Assembly (NCBI GenBank): GCA_030323885.1
Contig: CM059198.1
Location: 75,601,045 to 75,665,044, forward strand
Reading direction: 5' to 3'
DNA: 64,000 bases
Source: Branchipolynoe longqiensis
Lineage: Eukaryota > Annelida > Polychaeta > Phyllodocida > Polynoidae
Shown here: piece by piece, positions 44,831-56,885 of the stretch
Position numbering within the stretch: the stretch's first letter is position 1
Layout of the letters: each line of letters opens with the position of its first letter
The notes under the pieces: model-generated
Told to the model about the DNA's origin: nothing
The model's database searches: none
What the model saw: the letters and a program-made list of their open reading frames with translations, nothing else
Made by a program: the position numbers and the translations under genes

Positions 44831-45726
44831 AGTGAAATTCCCTCGATGGTTACTGAGCCGTACTATGCTGTATTTATTATCACGATGGTTTTTATTTTGA
44901 ATGTTTTAATTATTTTTCATTAGTTGTTGCTATTTCCTGTCCCCCGGAATGGCCGGACAGGGTGCAGACTTCCTTCTGTCCCCTCCTTCCTGTCGGGACG
45001 AGACTGCCGCCGTCAGTAACAGACCGGGTCGGTCACACTTCTATTTTTGCACTCAACGAGGCCGCATATTATATTGCTCTATATTGTTATGACGATGACT
45101 GATTGTGACTGCTAGTGGCTGATTGTGACTGCTAGTGACTGATTGTGAGCGACTGTGTAGAAAAGATGCTGAATCAACAAATGTGTTAATGTGATTGTAT
45201 GTGTGACTCACTCATACATGCAAGTCACCCCCCCCCCCCACTCACTCACCGCCCCCCCCCCACTCACCCCCGGCACCTCGTGGACTGCACTCACCACTCA
45301 CCACTCCAACACTCACTACCTCCAACACTACCGTCAGTCGGCTGTCCGTTTCATATATACCAGTCGTATTCACCGACAATCAAGCGGGGGGAAGAAGGAA
45401 GTGCTATTTATGAATTGTGACAGCAATGATACGCCAAAGCCCTCCCCTCCATTCCCCCCCCCCCCCCCCCCCCGTCTCCCTACATGGTGAATGTTGCGTT
45501 TCGGGGGGTCGGGGTATGGCGCCCCCCCCCCCCCCTCCTCTCCAGTGACCAGTAGGACTGCCACGATCCCAGACTGCGTTGTACATAGACAAATAGTGAA
45601 AGCGAACCGACAACTTACCGCAGTGGGGCATCACCGGCAGTCTGCGGGGCCTGACACTTTTAGTCCTTTTCTCCGCCCCCCACCCCATTTTGTTGTTGTT
45701 GGTATGTATGTTTTTTAGAAAAGAAG
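44831..45726. other. Unassigned, with C-tracts
   Basis: GACTGATTGTGACTGCTAGT repeats near 45100, C-runs at 45230, 45252, 45456 and 45521. No gene seen. Confidence 0.4.
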
Positions 45727-45734
45727 CGAAGCGC

Positions 45735-46040
45735 ACACAGACACACACACTCATGAGTACACACTCGTGTGAATACACACACACTGCCATACACATACAT
45801 ATACTCGCACACACTCACACATACTCGCACACTCACACACATGCTCAAACACTCACACACATGTGCACACACATATACACTCACACAGACATATACACTC
45901 TCAAATACTCGCACACACATTCACTTACACACATCTCACACACTCACACACATACACACTCACACACATACTCACACACACTCATACACATACATACACT
46001 CACACATATACACACAGACACACACACACACACACACGGT
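45735..46040. repeat. (ACACTC)n microsatellite
   Basis: ACACACTCACACATACTCGC-type array. Confidence 0.92.
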
Positions 46041-46559
46041 GTTACAGTCGTCTCGCTGCCCGCCACCATGTGGTGTGCTTAGATCATGTGTAGGTTATTT
46101 TTCTGCCGACACTGGCACCCTTCTCAGTTCTCTCTTTTTCTCTGCGGAGATAAATACACAAACAAATAAGTAAATAAATAATTAAATAAATGGTTAGTTT
46201 ATTGAGTATTTAGGTAATGGAATCTAGGTAATAATGCCAGCTTGCAGACTTGTCTGCGCCTGTTCCTGTTATGATTATTATTATGATTATTATTATGATT
46301 ATTTACCTCCTCCCCAATTCCCCCCTCCCGCAGTGGACGTCGTTGCACTGCGCCCCCTGGAGGGCAGGCCGGGCACTGAGTGCGTGTGGTGCCTGTGTGA
46401 GCTTCCCGGGCCGGGCCTGTAATGTAGGGCGGCACCAGTCGGAAGCTTGTTTCCTTCCCGCCTGGGCCCGACCCCTGACACGGCGTCAAGGGTCTCGGGG
46501 TGTGAGGCACAGCACCCCGCCACGTTTAAACAGGCACTAAGCAAGAGCAGGGGCACCTC

Positions 46560-47752
46560 CGCACCGCTCACCACTCACAGCCTCCCCCCTACACTCACCA
46601 CTCAGCGCTCACCACTCACCCTACACACACAGCCTCCCCTACCCTCACCACTCAGCCTCCCGTACCCTCACCACTCACCCTACACACACAGCCTCCCCTA
46701 CCCTCACCACTCGCAGCCTCCCCTCACCACTCACCCTACACACACAGCGTCTCCTACCCTCACCACTCACCACACACGCCCACCCCTACAATCACCCTAC
46801 ACACACAGCCTCCCCTCCTCACCACTCACCACTCACAGCCTCCCCTACCCTCACCACTCACACTACACACACACACACATCCTCCCCTCACCACTCACCC
46901 TATCCTCACCACTCACAGCCTCCCGTACCCTCACCCCTCAGCCTACACACACAGCCTCCCCTACCCTCACCACTCACAGCCTCCCCTACCCTCACCACTC
47001 ACCACTCACAGCCTCCCCTACCCTCACCACTCACCCTATCCTCACCACTCACAGCCTCCGTTACCCTCACCACTCACCACACACATCCCCCTACCCTACC
47101 CTCACCACTCACCCTACACACACAGCCCCCCCCACCCTCACCACTAAACAGCCTCCGCTACCCTCACCACTCACCCTACACACACATCCACCCTACCCTC
47201 ACCACTCACCCTACACACACATCCACCCTACCTTCACCACTCACCCTACACACACAGCCGCCCTACACTCACCACTCGCCCTACACACACAGCCTCAACT
47301 CCCCTCACCACTCACAGCCTCCCCTACCCTAACCACTCACCCTACACACACAGCCACCCCTCCCCTCACCACTCACAGCCTCCCCTACCCTCACCACTCA
47401 CAGCCTCCCCTCACCACTCACCCTACACACACAGCCTCCCATACCCTCACCACTCACCACTCACAGCCTCCGCTACCCTCACCACTCACCCTACCCACAC
47501 AGCCCCCCTACCCTCACCACTAAACAGCCTCTGCTACCCTCACCACTCACCCTACACACACAGCCACCCTACCCTCACCACTCACCCTACCCACACAGCC
47601 CCCCTACCCTCACCACTAAACAGCCTCTGCTACCCTCACCACTCACCCTACACACACATCCACCCTACCCTCACCACTCACCCTACACACACAGCCCCCC
47701 TCCCCTCACCACTCACAGCCTAACCTACCCTCACCACTCACCCTACACTCAT
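46560..47752. repeat. 1.2-kb minisatellite, CTCACCACTCACCCTACACA type
   Basis: Unit of about 36 bp with CAGCCTCCCCTACC. Open for 358 codons on the + strand, from periodicity only. Confidence 0.93.
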
Positions 47753-47945
47753 CCCGCATCACGCTCCCCCTTCCCCTCCCCTCTCCTTCCCCTCCCCTCT
47801 CCTTCCCCTCTCCCTCTCTCTTCCCCGTCCCCTCCCTGCTCGTCGCCTGTGCTTGGTGATGTCCCCCCCCCCCTCATCCCCCTCTCCCCCCTTCCCCGTC
47901 CTTCCCCCGTCCTTCCCCTCCGCCCCCCTCCTCCCCTGCCTGTGC
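47753..47945. repeat. Pyrimidine tract
   Basis: CTCCTTCCCCTCCCCT units. CCTGTGCTTGGTGA occurs at 47846 and 47939. Confidence 0.85.
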
Positions 47946-49692
47946 TTGGTGAGGCCTCAGTTATCTCAGGACGGTTGTGTCCTGGTGTCGCTGTACACCG
48001 ACTCTACATCAGTGTGGGACATACAGCCCACAGATTGTTAGGTAATTAGTTTCGCCTCTGTCCGCCTGCCAGACACTGGTTCTCAACAGCTCTCTGTGCT
48101 AGTCCTATCACGCCTCGAACAGCCACCATGGGTCAGTTTTTCATTTTCTAACAATTTTATTTTAAATATAAACGAAGAACTGGCTTTTGTAAATAAAATA
48201 AAATTCCCAAACCACTTGACACTGACGGGTTTTCTTTAGTGTCCCCCCCCCCTCCCATTGCATAGCCTAGATTTTACAGTGGTAATTGTGGTAGGTTTTT
48301 TTCTCTCTTATTGAATGGTGAGTTAATTTTTAATCCATTTAATTAACAAAAAAAGGCAACAAACACACAAAAAAACACAAAACAAATTTAAATGACTCCT
48401 TAGAGACTAGATATTTGTTTTGCGTTAACACGTATTTATGTCCTGGTGTATAAAGAAACGCACAGAGATCTTATAAAAGCCGCTTAATATAAATGTAATC
48501 CGTGTTTGGGGCGGGCAGTGACACAAACGCATCTTGATTCACCTTGTCCTGCCGCCTCGTTTTTAATTTCACCTGATGAATAAATAATGTGTAGAACTTG
48601 TCAAAGAAAAAAAAGAACCACCCACCCCCCACAAGAACAAAACTAATTTTGGTTTGTTTGTGGTTTGTATTTGAATATGTGGATTCAGTTCTCTGGATGA
48701 GCATTTGACACATGTGAGTTGTTGTGAACTGTCTAGATGGTTATGAGCAAAGACAATGTATGACAAAACGCACCACTCAGCCCTTTCCCGTGAAGTACAG
48801 CAAACAACGTAATTGGACAGGTCCCCTAGCCCAGCCTGATTGCCGTACCATTGAAACAAGGGGACAAGTTCCCTAGCCCACCCTCCATGACTGCTGTACC
48901 ATCAAAGACAATGTATGACAATTAAAGTGCATTATCTCCTAATATTAATAATGGAAACAATATTATAGTATAGTAAAGTTCCAACATACTTTAAGCACTT
49001 TAATCTGTGCTTCTGTCTGAGTAAGAAAATTACTACTACACCTAATCAAAGACGATACACATTGTTTGCCGAGGGATGGCGCCACTGCATGATGATTTTA
49101 GAAATTCCTATTTGAAAGCGCTGAATGGCACGTCTTGTCGTACATTGTCTAACGGGACTGGGCGACATAGAAAGGCGCCCCGCGTTCGTTCTCTGCAGCT
49201 GCACCACTTCGCCTTGGATGCGGCGTCCTGGGAGCCTGTTGTGGTTTCCTTTTTTAACAAAATTATTTCTGGGTTTTTTTCTCTGCTTCCTTTTCGCAAC
49301 AATGTATTTTCAATGATATCTTAACTATTACTAGGCACATGTTTTGTCAAGCGAATACGCAGAGTGATGACAATAAAATTTTGTATGAAGTCCTATGTGA
49401 AGTTGGTTTTGTCGTGTTTCAGACATGTTCTGCTCCGGGGTGTAGATTTCATGGCCTAGCGCCAACAATGTGTTCGTAACTAGCACCCGGGACCTCTATA
49501 AAGGGAACCTGTATAGGCCGCTGAGACGGGAACCGTACTCCGACAAATGCTCTCCAAGCACAACCTTGCTTAGTTTTTGTTTATAGAACCAAATGTGTGT
49601 AGGGAAAGTAGTGGACCCACTGCACCAGAAGTGGGTCAGGGTGTGGGGTTCTGAGGCTGGGACTAGCTGGCAGCTGTTGTTTTGAAAATGGC
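47946..49692. other. Unassigned sequence
   Basis: No coding exon supported. AATAAAATTTTGTATGAAG at 49371 could be a poly(A) signal. The GGGAACCGTACTCCGACAAATG block (49528) recurs at 51719. Confidence 0.35.
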
Positions 49693-49978
49693 TGGGTGAG
49701 TGGAGAGAAGGGAAAGTAAAACTGAGGTATTTTCTTTAGAGTAGTTCAAACAGAAAATATATTTGCTTTAAGGTAAAATATATGTTAGTACAATTACAGT
49801 GCATAATTTACTCAGAATCATATAGGAAAACGTTTTTTTGTTGTTGAATGTAAAAATGTTTTGGACTGGGATTTAAACCCACAACACCAAACATGTTCAG
49901 ATTACAAGCAACACCCTAACCACTAGACTACAGAGGCCACCTATAGCAGCAGTTGGCTGTCTCAGTTCAGGCTATTTT
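49693..49978 (-). mobile_element. Second tRNA-derived SINE-like repeat, copy 1
   Basis: On the minus strand GTAGTCTAGTGGTTAGGGTG (A box) is followed by GTGGGTTTAAATCCCAGTCC (B box), about tRNA length apart (49863-49940). The 3' part matches copy 2 through CTCTCCACTCACCCAGC. Confidence 0.7.
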
Positions 49979-50051
49979 ATATACAATGTTGTGTACAAGG
50001 TGTGTATGTATGCATGTATGGATATACCTTGTGTATATATTTGACGTATAT

Positions 50052-50851
50052 GGGTCACTCTCCTGAAAACTGGTCAGAATGAGATGGGATTTTAAAACAT
50101 CAATAAAAACCTTCCTACTTATTTTTTTCCTTATACTTTTCAAATTCATGTTCAGATTTGATGAAAGAAATAAGGGAAATACAATAAAACTTGTGTGCAA
50201 CTTTGGTCTTTTTAGTTATGAACTGTTTTTGTACCAGAAAACCCCATTTTACAGTCAGCCATTTGTAACATGACATGGGATGTGGTTGAATCCTTATTAA
50301 CATCTTGTATTGCATTGATATATCAAACAAAACAGTTCCCAAATCAAAGAGGAAGTATTTATTAACATGTATGCATGCTTAAATTTAAAAAAAAAAATTA
50401 ATGTCTTCAGAAATAACATTACAAATTTCCGTCACACGTGTAACCGTGGTGTCTGGATGCCACACAAATATTGTACACTAATTATTCAGTGAATAAAGCA
50501 TGACTGGGAATTACTTTTTTTTTATCAATATAAGCACTAGATATTTCTGTATATTATGCCATGATTAATATGCTTCTAAGTAGGATATTATTTAATTCTG
50601 ATTAGATATTTATTAAGCAGACTGTGTGGTGTCCTAAACATGTGTTACACATGTGACACATGTTATACTGCCATAAGAGATATCTTATTCATGGACTACA
50701 CCTTTATTTTTTATCTCATCAATTTATATTTTACATAGATGTAAAGGGGAGATTTCCAGCTTTCATTTGCAACCAAAAAATGTAAAAAATTCAAATATTA
50801 AATTTTAACTCTCCATGTGACACTTCTGGCCAGTTTTCAGGAGAGTGACCC
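50052..50851 (-). mobile_element. 800-bp TIR element, copy B
   Basis: TIRs GGGTCACTCTCCTGAAAACT / AGTTTTCAGGAGAGTGACCC with ATAT at 50048-50051 and 50852-50855. It aligns to copy A (for example TAATCATGGCATAATATAC and TTGCAAATGAAAGCTGGAAA) in the opposite orientation. Confidence 0.82.
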
Positions 50852-50855
50852 ATAT

Positions 50856-51759
50856 ACTACTGCATATATATAAGGTGTCAACACCCAAGAATGAAAACGG
50901 TGGTCTAAGATGGTGAAAACCATATATTTCTCCGTGAAACCATGAATTCAACATAACTGCTAGTCCTTACAGTAATTTGCGATTTCAAATTTTGTATTTG
51001 CTTGGTAAATGCATTGTTGCTAAGAAAAAAACCCACTTTAATAAGTTGCATAGTCTGATAGTGTTGAGTTTCTGTAATTTTTCTGAGATAAATAGATTAA
51101 CCTGACCGTTATAATCAACCTTACTTTAGCTTCAAGTCCTGTTTATTTTAAACTGTTATGTTTTGAGATATTTGAAGTGCAAACATGTCAAATTAGTTTT
51201 GGCAAGCTTGCCAAAACTGACACCATAGGCTTTAGCAGTAACAGGTTCTATTAAATTGCCTCAGTATTCCCTGCTATGCGGCAACAAATGTTCAATACAT
51301 GCATCAGTATCTAAGTTAAATATGTAGAATTAATTTGAGTTAATTGTTTTGGATTTGAAAATGTGATGCTTCATCGGACTGCAGCTTTAAACACTTTTAT
51401 TGGTACCAAAACACTATTAGCAATACAAACATTCAGTTATATCTGTGCAACAAAATAAACGACTAGTTACATTCATATTATGTCAGTGCTGAGAAATAAA
51501 CAATCCATAATTATTATTCACATTTAAATATTCTAAGAAAGAATTGAAAATCCCAAGGCTATCCATATAAACATTCATATTGAGAGTTCAACTACGCTGA
51601 AAACCCTATGGTTTGCTCACCTACGGCCTTAGTGGTAATTTTATGTGTAAAACCGTAGTCTTTATGGCCAAAACGCTGTAGGGGCCCTTGACGGGCCTGC
51701 ATATACCTCGTGACGACGGGGACCGTACTCGGACAAATGCTCTCCCAGCACAACTCTGC
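50856..51759. other. Unassigned AT-rich sequence
   Basis: Only the GTACTCGGACAAATGCTCTC block near 51725, shared with 49535, suggests a repeat. Confidence 0.4.
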
Positions 51760-51762
51760 TTA

Positions 51763-52553
51763 AGGCCCTGTCACACTACAACGTTTCTCGCCGGCAACGC
51801 GCAAAATATTTGCAACCCGTCGACACACGTCCAACTCTTCAGCGCTTTGGGAGAAAGTTTGACGGGGCGCAGCGTGTTAGTAGCGTGCTATGAGCGCGCG
51901 GCCAACGCGTTTCGACGCGCGGCGGAACAACATGTCAACGTCCCGCCAGTGAGTTCCCAGCGTGCCATCGGCGTGTTGTCGGCGCGCTGTCGGCATGCTG
52001 TCGGCGCGTTGACGGCATGTTGGTGTTGTGTTAGTACTGTGTCAATGCGTACATACCCGCCAGCAACACGTTAGGATGCGCCCGCAGCGCGTCCACACCG
52101 CACGGCCAACGTGTCCAGGCGCACCGGCAACACGTCCAACGCGCCGAGAAATGCTGGATCAACGCCAATATTGCGCCGACTACCCGTCGATCGGACGTGA
52201 CGGACGCACCGACGGAACAGTTGCATTTTGGGGGAAAAAAAGCCAATGTTAACCGATGTTGATCAACCTCCTGCCAGCGTTCCGCCGGCACGCCGCCACC
52301 GGGTGTCGACGTGTTGCTAACGCATCCGTAATGCGCCCGCTGACGCGCATTGCGGCCCGTCGAAAGTTTTGTGCAAGCACAAAACCTCGACATGGCCCGA
52401 GGCGCGCCGACGTGTCCATTCACACATTGCTATCCCTCAACGTGTACCGACGCGCCGGTAACGCACCGGGCGTGTACCGACGGTTCACCCAAATATGCAA
52501 CACGTCGCCACGCGTCGAAGCGCGTTCGTGAGAAACGTAGTGTGACAGGGCCT
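51763..52553 (+). mobile_element. Harbinger-like MITE, 791 bp, TTA TSD
   Basis: AGGCCCTGTCACACTACAAC left and GTAGTGTGACAGGGCCT right. TTA flanks at 51760-51762 and 52554-52556. The interior is CpG-rich with degenerate GCGCGTTGNCGGC repeats. Open frames inside are not conserved-looking. Confidence 0.83.
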
Positions 52554-52569
52554 TTACTTTTTATTCTAC

Positions 52570-53115
52570 AATCCAGCTGGGCCTGAGCATTAATCGCCCT
52601 TCTGGTCATGCCTATGGGTGATCGTTTTGGACGGGATCCATTGCAAATGTGTCGGGTTCTGGGCTTAATGCTATGAAGCCAGCAGCTGTTCTGTAGCGTA
52701 TGCACCGGAGGACGTCCGGGGGTCATAGAACCATAACAGTTTCTACACTCCCTATGATGAACTGCATATTCTACAATCCAGCCTGGCCTGAGAATTAATG
52801 GTTTGACGGGATCCGCTGCAAATGTGCAGGTTTCCGGTTTTAATGCTGTGATAGCAGCAGCCGTTCTGGTGGATGGCAGCAGCTGGGTTCTGGGCTTAAC
52901 ATTATGACGGCAGCAGCCATTCCGCAGCGTATGCGCTGGCGGACGGCTCGGGATTGCCCAGAGCCTGGTGCATTTGCAATGGATCCCGTCCAAACGATAA
53001 CATATAGGCATGACCAGAACGGCTGCTGCCTTCATAGCATTAAAACCATAAACCTGTGTATTTGCAGTGGATTCCATCAAACCATTAATGCTCAGGCCCG
53101 GCTGATGTGGCCAGC
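52570..53115. repeat. Complex inverted/direct repeat block
   Basis: TTTGGACGGGATCCATTGCA (52627) pairs with TGCAATGGATCCCGTCCAAA (52976). CCAGCTGGGCCTGAGCATTA (52572) pairs with TAATGCTCAGGCCCGGCTG near 53087. Further direct copies of GACGGGATCCGCTGCAAATG and GGCAGCAGC blocks lie between. Probably a foldback element. Confidence 0.6.
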
Positions 53116-53761
53116 ATGGAATGGCTGCTGCATTAGTCTAATACAAAAGATCTCAACTTTCAAATGCACATGTCTCACTTAAGCTTTGGAATATTAAAAA
53201 AATTCAAAATGCATATTGCTTCTGATTCATTGGAGCATCAAGTGAAATTATTTTAATGTTTGGACCCTTTTTGAAAATGGGTATCTACCTGTTACAATGT
53301 TCTAAATATTGTACGCGACCGTGCAGTGACATTAGGGCTGCCATACGATGGCCTCATGATTTGTTTAATTTCATGACTTTTACGATTGCAGTGCGGATTT
53401 GTGAACATTTTTACCACAGCCTGCAAAACTGTACGATTTGTAAAAATCCCAATTACACACCGTAGACTGCAGAACCGTACGGCAGCAGCATATGTGACTT
53501 AAGCATTAAGCCATCTCAACTAAACCGCTTGCGTTCACATGCGCTATATATATATACATATACATACCATGAATATATTGCATATACTTGTCGTATATAA
53601 AATGTATGTATCGCGAGGGCATCGTATGATACCCACGCAGTGCATACATTTGATATATGCACTAGGATATATGTCATATATATATGCAAGGTATGTATGT
53701 ATTTATGTATGTGTGTATGTATAGACATACACACACCTTGTATATATGGTGTCGTGCATAC
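53116..53761. other. Unassigned, with ATAC-rich end
   Basis: A segment of about 65 bp at 53455-53515 (CCGTACGG region) reappears in inverted form at 56255-56325. (TATA/CATA) stretches occupy 53540-53750. Confidence 0.4.
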
Positions 53762-54062
53762 AAATAGCCTGAACTGAGACAGGAAACTATGTGTGGCTTC
53801 TGTGGTCTACTGGTTAGGGTATTGAGCTTGTAATCTGAACTTGTTTGCTGTTTTGGGTTCAAGGCCTATATGGTTCACTGCTTTTTACATTCAACAACAA
53901 AAACACCCTTTCCTTCTATATGTGTTTCTGATTGAATTATGCAATGTAATTGTACTAACATATATTTAACACTAAAGCAAATATATTTCCTTTTTGAACT
54001 ACTCTGAACAAAATTGAAAATACCTGTTTCACTCTCCCTTCTCTCCACTCTCACCCAGCTGA
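53762..54062 (+). mobile_element. Second tRNA-derived SINE-like repeat, copy 2
   Basis: TGGTCTACTGGTTAGGGTAT head and a mutated B box GGGTTCAAGGCC. Preceded by AATAGCCTGAACTGAGACAG and an ATAC-rich stretch, as in copy 1. Confidence 0.7.
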
Positions 54063-54349
54063 GTCACTTGGGTAGTAACCTTGACCCTTATAAACCCAAA
54101 ACCGTGTCAGAATGGAGTTTGGATGTACCAGGTCACATGTCACAGGTCAGCACCATGCACTGCCTGGAGGAAAGCTGGAAACTACTGGAACATGGAATGC
54201 ACCACCTGGTATTAAAAGCAGCGTAACCAGAACGGCAAGCCTCGGGTCCCTTTAACAATGTAAAAAAAAACTAAGCAAATTTTAGCGTTCATAGATTTTA
54301 GCGTTCGTAAGAACAACTGGGCTTCTTCTAATTTTAGCTATGTTTTGCG

Positions 54350-54400
54350 AATTAAATTTTGCTGTCATTTGACACAAATTTATGTCAGCAAAATTTAATT
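54350..54400. repeat. Perfect 15-bp stem with 21-base loop
   Basis: AATTAAATTTTGCTG pairs with CAGCAAAATTTAATT. TTTAGCGTTCNTA is repeated just upstream. Confidence 0.7.
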
Positions 54401-54689
54401 GACCTTACTACGTAATTGTGTATAATACAACTCAAACAAATTTAACCACTTCATCATTGCTTCAAAGATCATTCTTGCTGTCATTTGACAGGCTTGTGAA
54501 CCAGAAAAGCTCTTTAATGAAAGTTAATTCTCGTGCTTGTGTTACGCTACTCACATGTATGATCACGTGATCACCTGAATTATCACGTGACCATATCGGA
54601 ATCTGGATCAGTTTCGATTCAACTACAAAAGCATAAATCAAATCAAATTCAAACAAACATAACTCAACCACCTATTATGTACAGGCCTA

Positions 54690-55060
54690 TGGACATGTAA
54701 ATAAAATAGGCTAGTATAGAATTAAGTAGAAAAAAGCGGAAAACTCTTCCCAAGAAAACCCCAAAACACTAACATAGAACCCTAAGAAAACAACTAACAT
54801 AGTAATAAGAATAGAACAAAAATTCAATGCCAAGAGGGCCCAAAAAAAACTAACATAGGCTACTAAACGTACCAACAGATCTATCTGCTACTGAAATGCA
54901 GACAATCAAATAACTTATCAGCAGCTACTGCTTGGTAACACAACACCAACACTACAGCTGGCCAGCATTGAAAACAAGCCTGGATACCCGGGCTTACATG
55001 CTATGGACAGTATAAATACAGCCTCAATAAAAAATAAATAAAAAAGATTTAAAAAAAAGG
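54690..55060 (+). mobile_element. LINE 3' UTR fragment, same family as 14165-15437
   Basis: The stretch from CAGACAATCAAATAACTTAT through GGCCAGCATTGAAAACAAGC and the A-rich tail is the reverse complement of 14170-14460, with scattered differences and indels. No coding part is present, so this is a strongly 5'-truncated copy in the opposite orientation. Confidence 0.8.
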
Positions 55061-55296
55061 CTTGCCGAAATTATTGTGCATGCTACTAAATTAAATATCT
55101 TCAACATTTGTCATCTTTGTAATCAAAGTTATTCCAAAGTAGGCCCATAGTAGTTTATAACAATCAAACTTGTATATCTTCTAAATGCTCGCAAGGGAAT
55201 AAATGTTTCTGACATTGGAGTAACCCCCCACACCTCCCCTCCTCCCATGCGTCCCACACCCAGGAGGATTTATATATATATATATACATATATATT

Positions 55297-55769
55297 AGTC
55301 AGCCTCACGAAAATGGGTCAATTGGTGGTTTATTTAAAATGTCAGCGTCACAATTCGTTAAAGTGTAGTGCATTTCTTTGTTTTATATTAAATTATCCTA
55401 GAAACAAATAAGGTTGTTGTATTTTCTCCACCTTTACATTCAGGATAAATTTAAGGACTTTGCAACACCTCTGTCAATGCTAAACTATAAGTATGCCGAT
55501 CGACGCCGACATCCAATGCTCGAGGCCGACAACTTTAACAGATGTCGGCATCGCAATTCTTAAAGTGTAGCGCATTTCTTTGTTTTATATTAAATTATCC
55601 TAGAAACAAATAAGGTTGTTCTGTTTTCTCTACCTTTATATTCAGGATACATTTAAGGACTTTCAAATACCTCTGTCAATGCTAAACTATAATTATACTG
55701 TTCGACGCCAACATCTAATGATCGACGCCGACAACTTCCCCCAATTGGCCTCTTTTTGTGAGGCTGACT
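55297..55769 (+). mobile_element. TIR element AGTCAGCCTCAC with an internal duplication
   Basis: AGTCAGCCTCACGAAAATGG left pairs with the right-end TTTTTGTGAGGCTGACT. Inside, a unit of about 200 bp (TAAAGTGTAGTGCATTTCTT...) occurs twice in direct orientation (about 55338-55537 and 55540-55740). It sits between a TA-rich and an AC microsatellite. Confidence 0.75.
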
Positions 55770-55774
55770 CATAG

Positions 55775-55776
<2 letters not shown>

Positions 55777-55860
<84 letters not shown>
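55777..55860. repeat. (AC)n, about 41 units
   Basis: Perfect dinucleotide run directly beside the TIR element. Confidence 0.97.
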
Positions 55861-55863
<3 letters not shown>

Positions 55864-55892
55864 TTTAGTCAAAAATTGAACCCTTTGATTAT

Positions 55893-56025
55893 GCACCTTT
55901 AACCCAGTGTCGTGACTTCTGCTACTAGTACTATTAGTACCAGTACCCAGTGTCGTGACTTCTGCTACTAGTACTACTAGTACTAGTACCCAGTGTCGTG
56001 ACTTCTGCTACTACTAGTACTAGTT
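55893..56025. repeat. Three tandem copies of a roughly 45-bp unit
   Basis: CCAGTGTCGTGACTTCTGCT followed by ACTAGTACTA repeats. Confidence 0.88.
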
Positions 56026-56444
56026 CCAGTCAGTTATCGGTCTTTCCATATACTACTTAGGCTATAAGCAAACTTGCCATTTACGGGTAATCTCGACACG
56101 GTGTCGGCGCCCCACGCCCCAGTTAGTCCTGACCGCCATCTTCTTAGATGGTAGCATCCACAAACCGCAACTCAACACTATTAACTTACACAATGTGTGT
56201 TGAATGCAAGTAAATATGACAAATTCTCAAGCCTACCATTAAGCTGCTCCCTAATGCTTAGGTCACAAATACTGCGGTCTCCGTACGGTGCTGCGGTCTG
56301 CGGTGTGCAACTTCCTCTGACGGATTAAACACAGACGCCATCTGGTGGAAATTGACACAACCATCGCTTTGTAAAAGATTCCGATAATCGGCAGAGGGAG
56401 GAAATGGAAATCCTCTAATATTATTCTGTGTGGCCGGCAAAGAG

Positions 56445-56885
56445 TGTCTGTATATGTATGTTGTGTAAATATATGGCTTGGTCTATGCTTGAGGGCAGGT
56501 AATTACAGAATTAGGGATGATTGGCAGGTCTGGGTGAGTGCACTCAGGACTTGGCTCTCTGCTGAGTTAGGGGTCAATGTACACAGGGGTCAGGGTTGGT
56601 GGTGGCCACAGGTCAACCAGCTCTGGTGGTGGGCAGACCACTGGTGGTTATGGTAACCAGGAATGCTGAGTCCCTATTGGAGGAACTGGGAATGCTGCTT
56701 CCCTATTGGTTAAATGAATGGCATGATCCTATACCAAGAATCCATGTACTATATATAATAAACCAGAGGGGCTTGGACTCTCTCTTACACTCTTACTTTT
56801 GTTTACTTTCTCTCTTTCTCTCCGTCTGTATTGTTTTTCACTTTAGCCTACCTACATAGCCACAGACTCGAACACCGACCCTACA
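56445..56885 (+). repeat. 5' LTR of the Gypsy element
   Basis: It begins TGTCTG and ends CCTACA, so it has TG...CA termini. A TATA-like stretch at 56751-56760 overlaps the AATAAA at 56757-56762. TGGTGACTACGACG at 56890 follows four bases after the LTR and fits a tRNA 3'-end primer site. Without a 3' LTR the exact start cannot be confirmed. Confidence 0.65.

Noticed and set aside
46447..47523. 358-codon open frame rich in HTASPTLTTH
   Set aside because: Pure minisatellite periodicity with no signal or domain; parallel frames are equally open.
51688..52252. 128- and 74-codon frames with arginine/alanine-rich residues
   Set aside because: They lie across the left TIR and CpG-rich interior of a MITE without codon periodicity.
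52430..53080. 216-codon minus-strand open frame
   Set aside because: Spans a Harbinger-like MITE end and a foldback block; no domain, and the sequence is repetitive.
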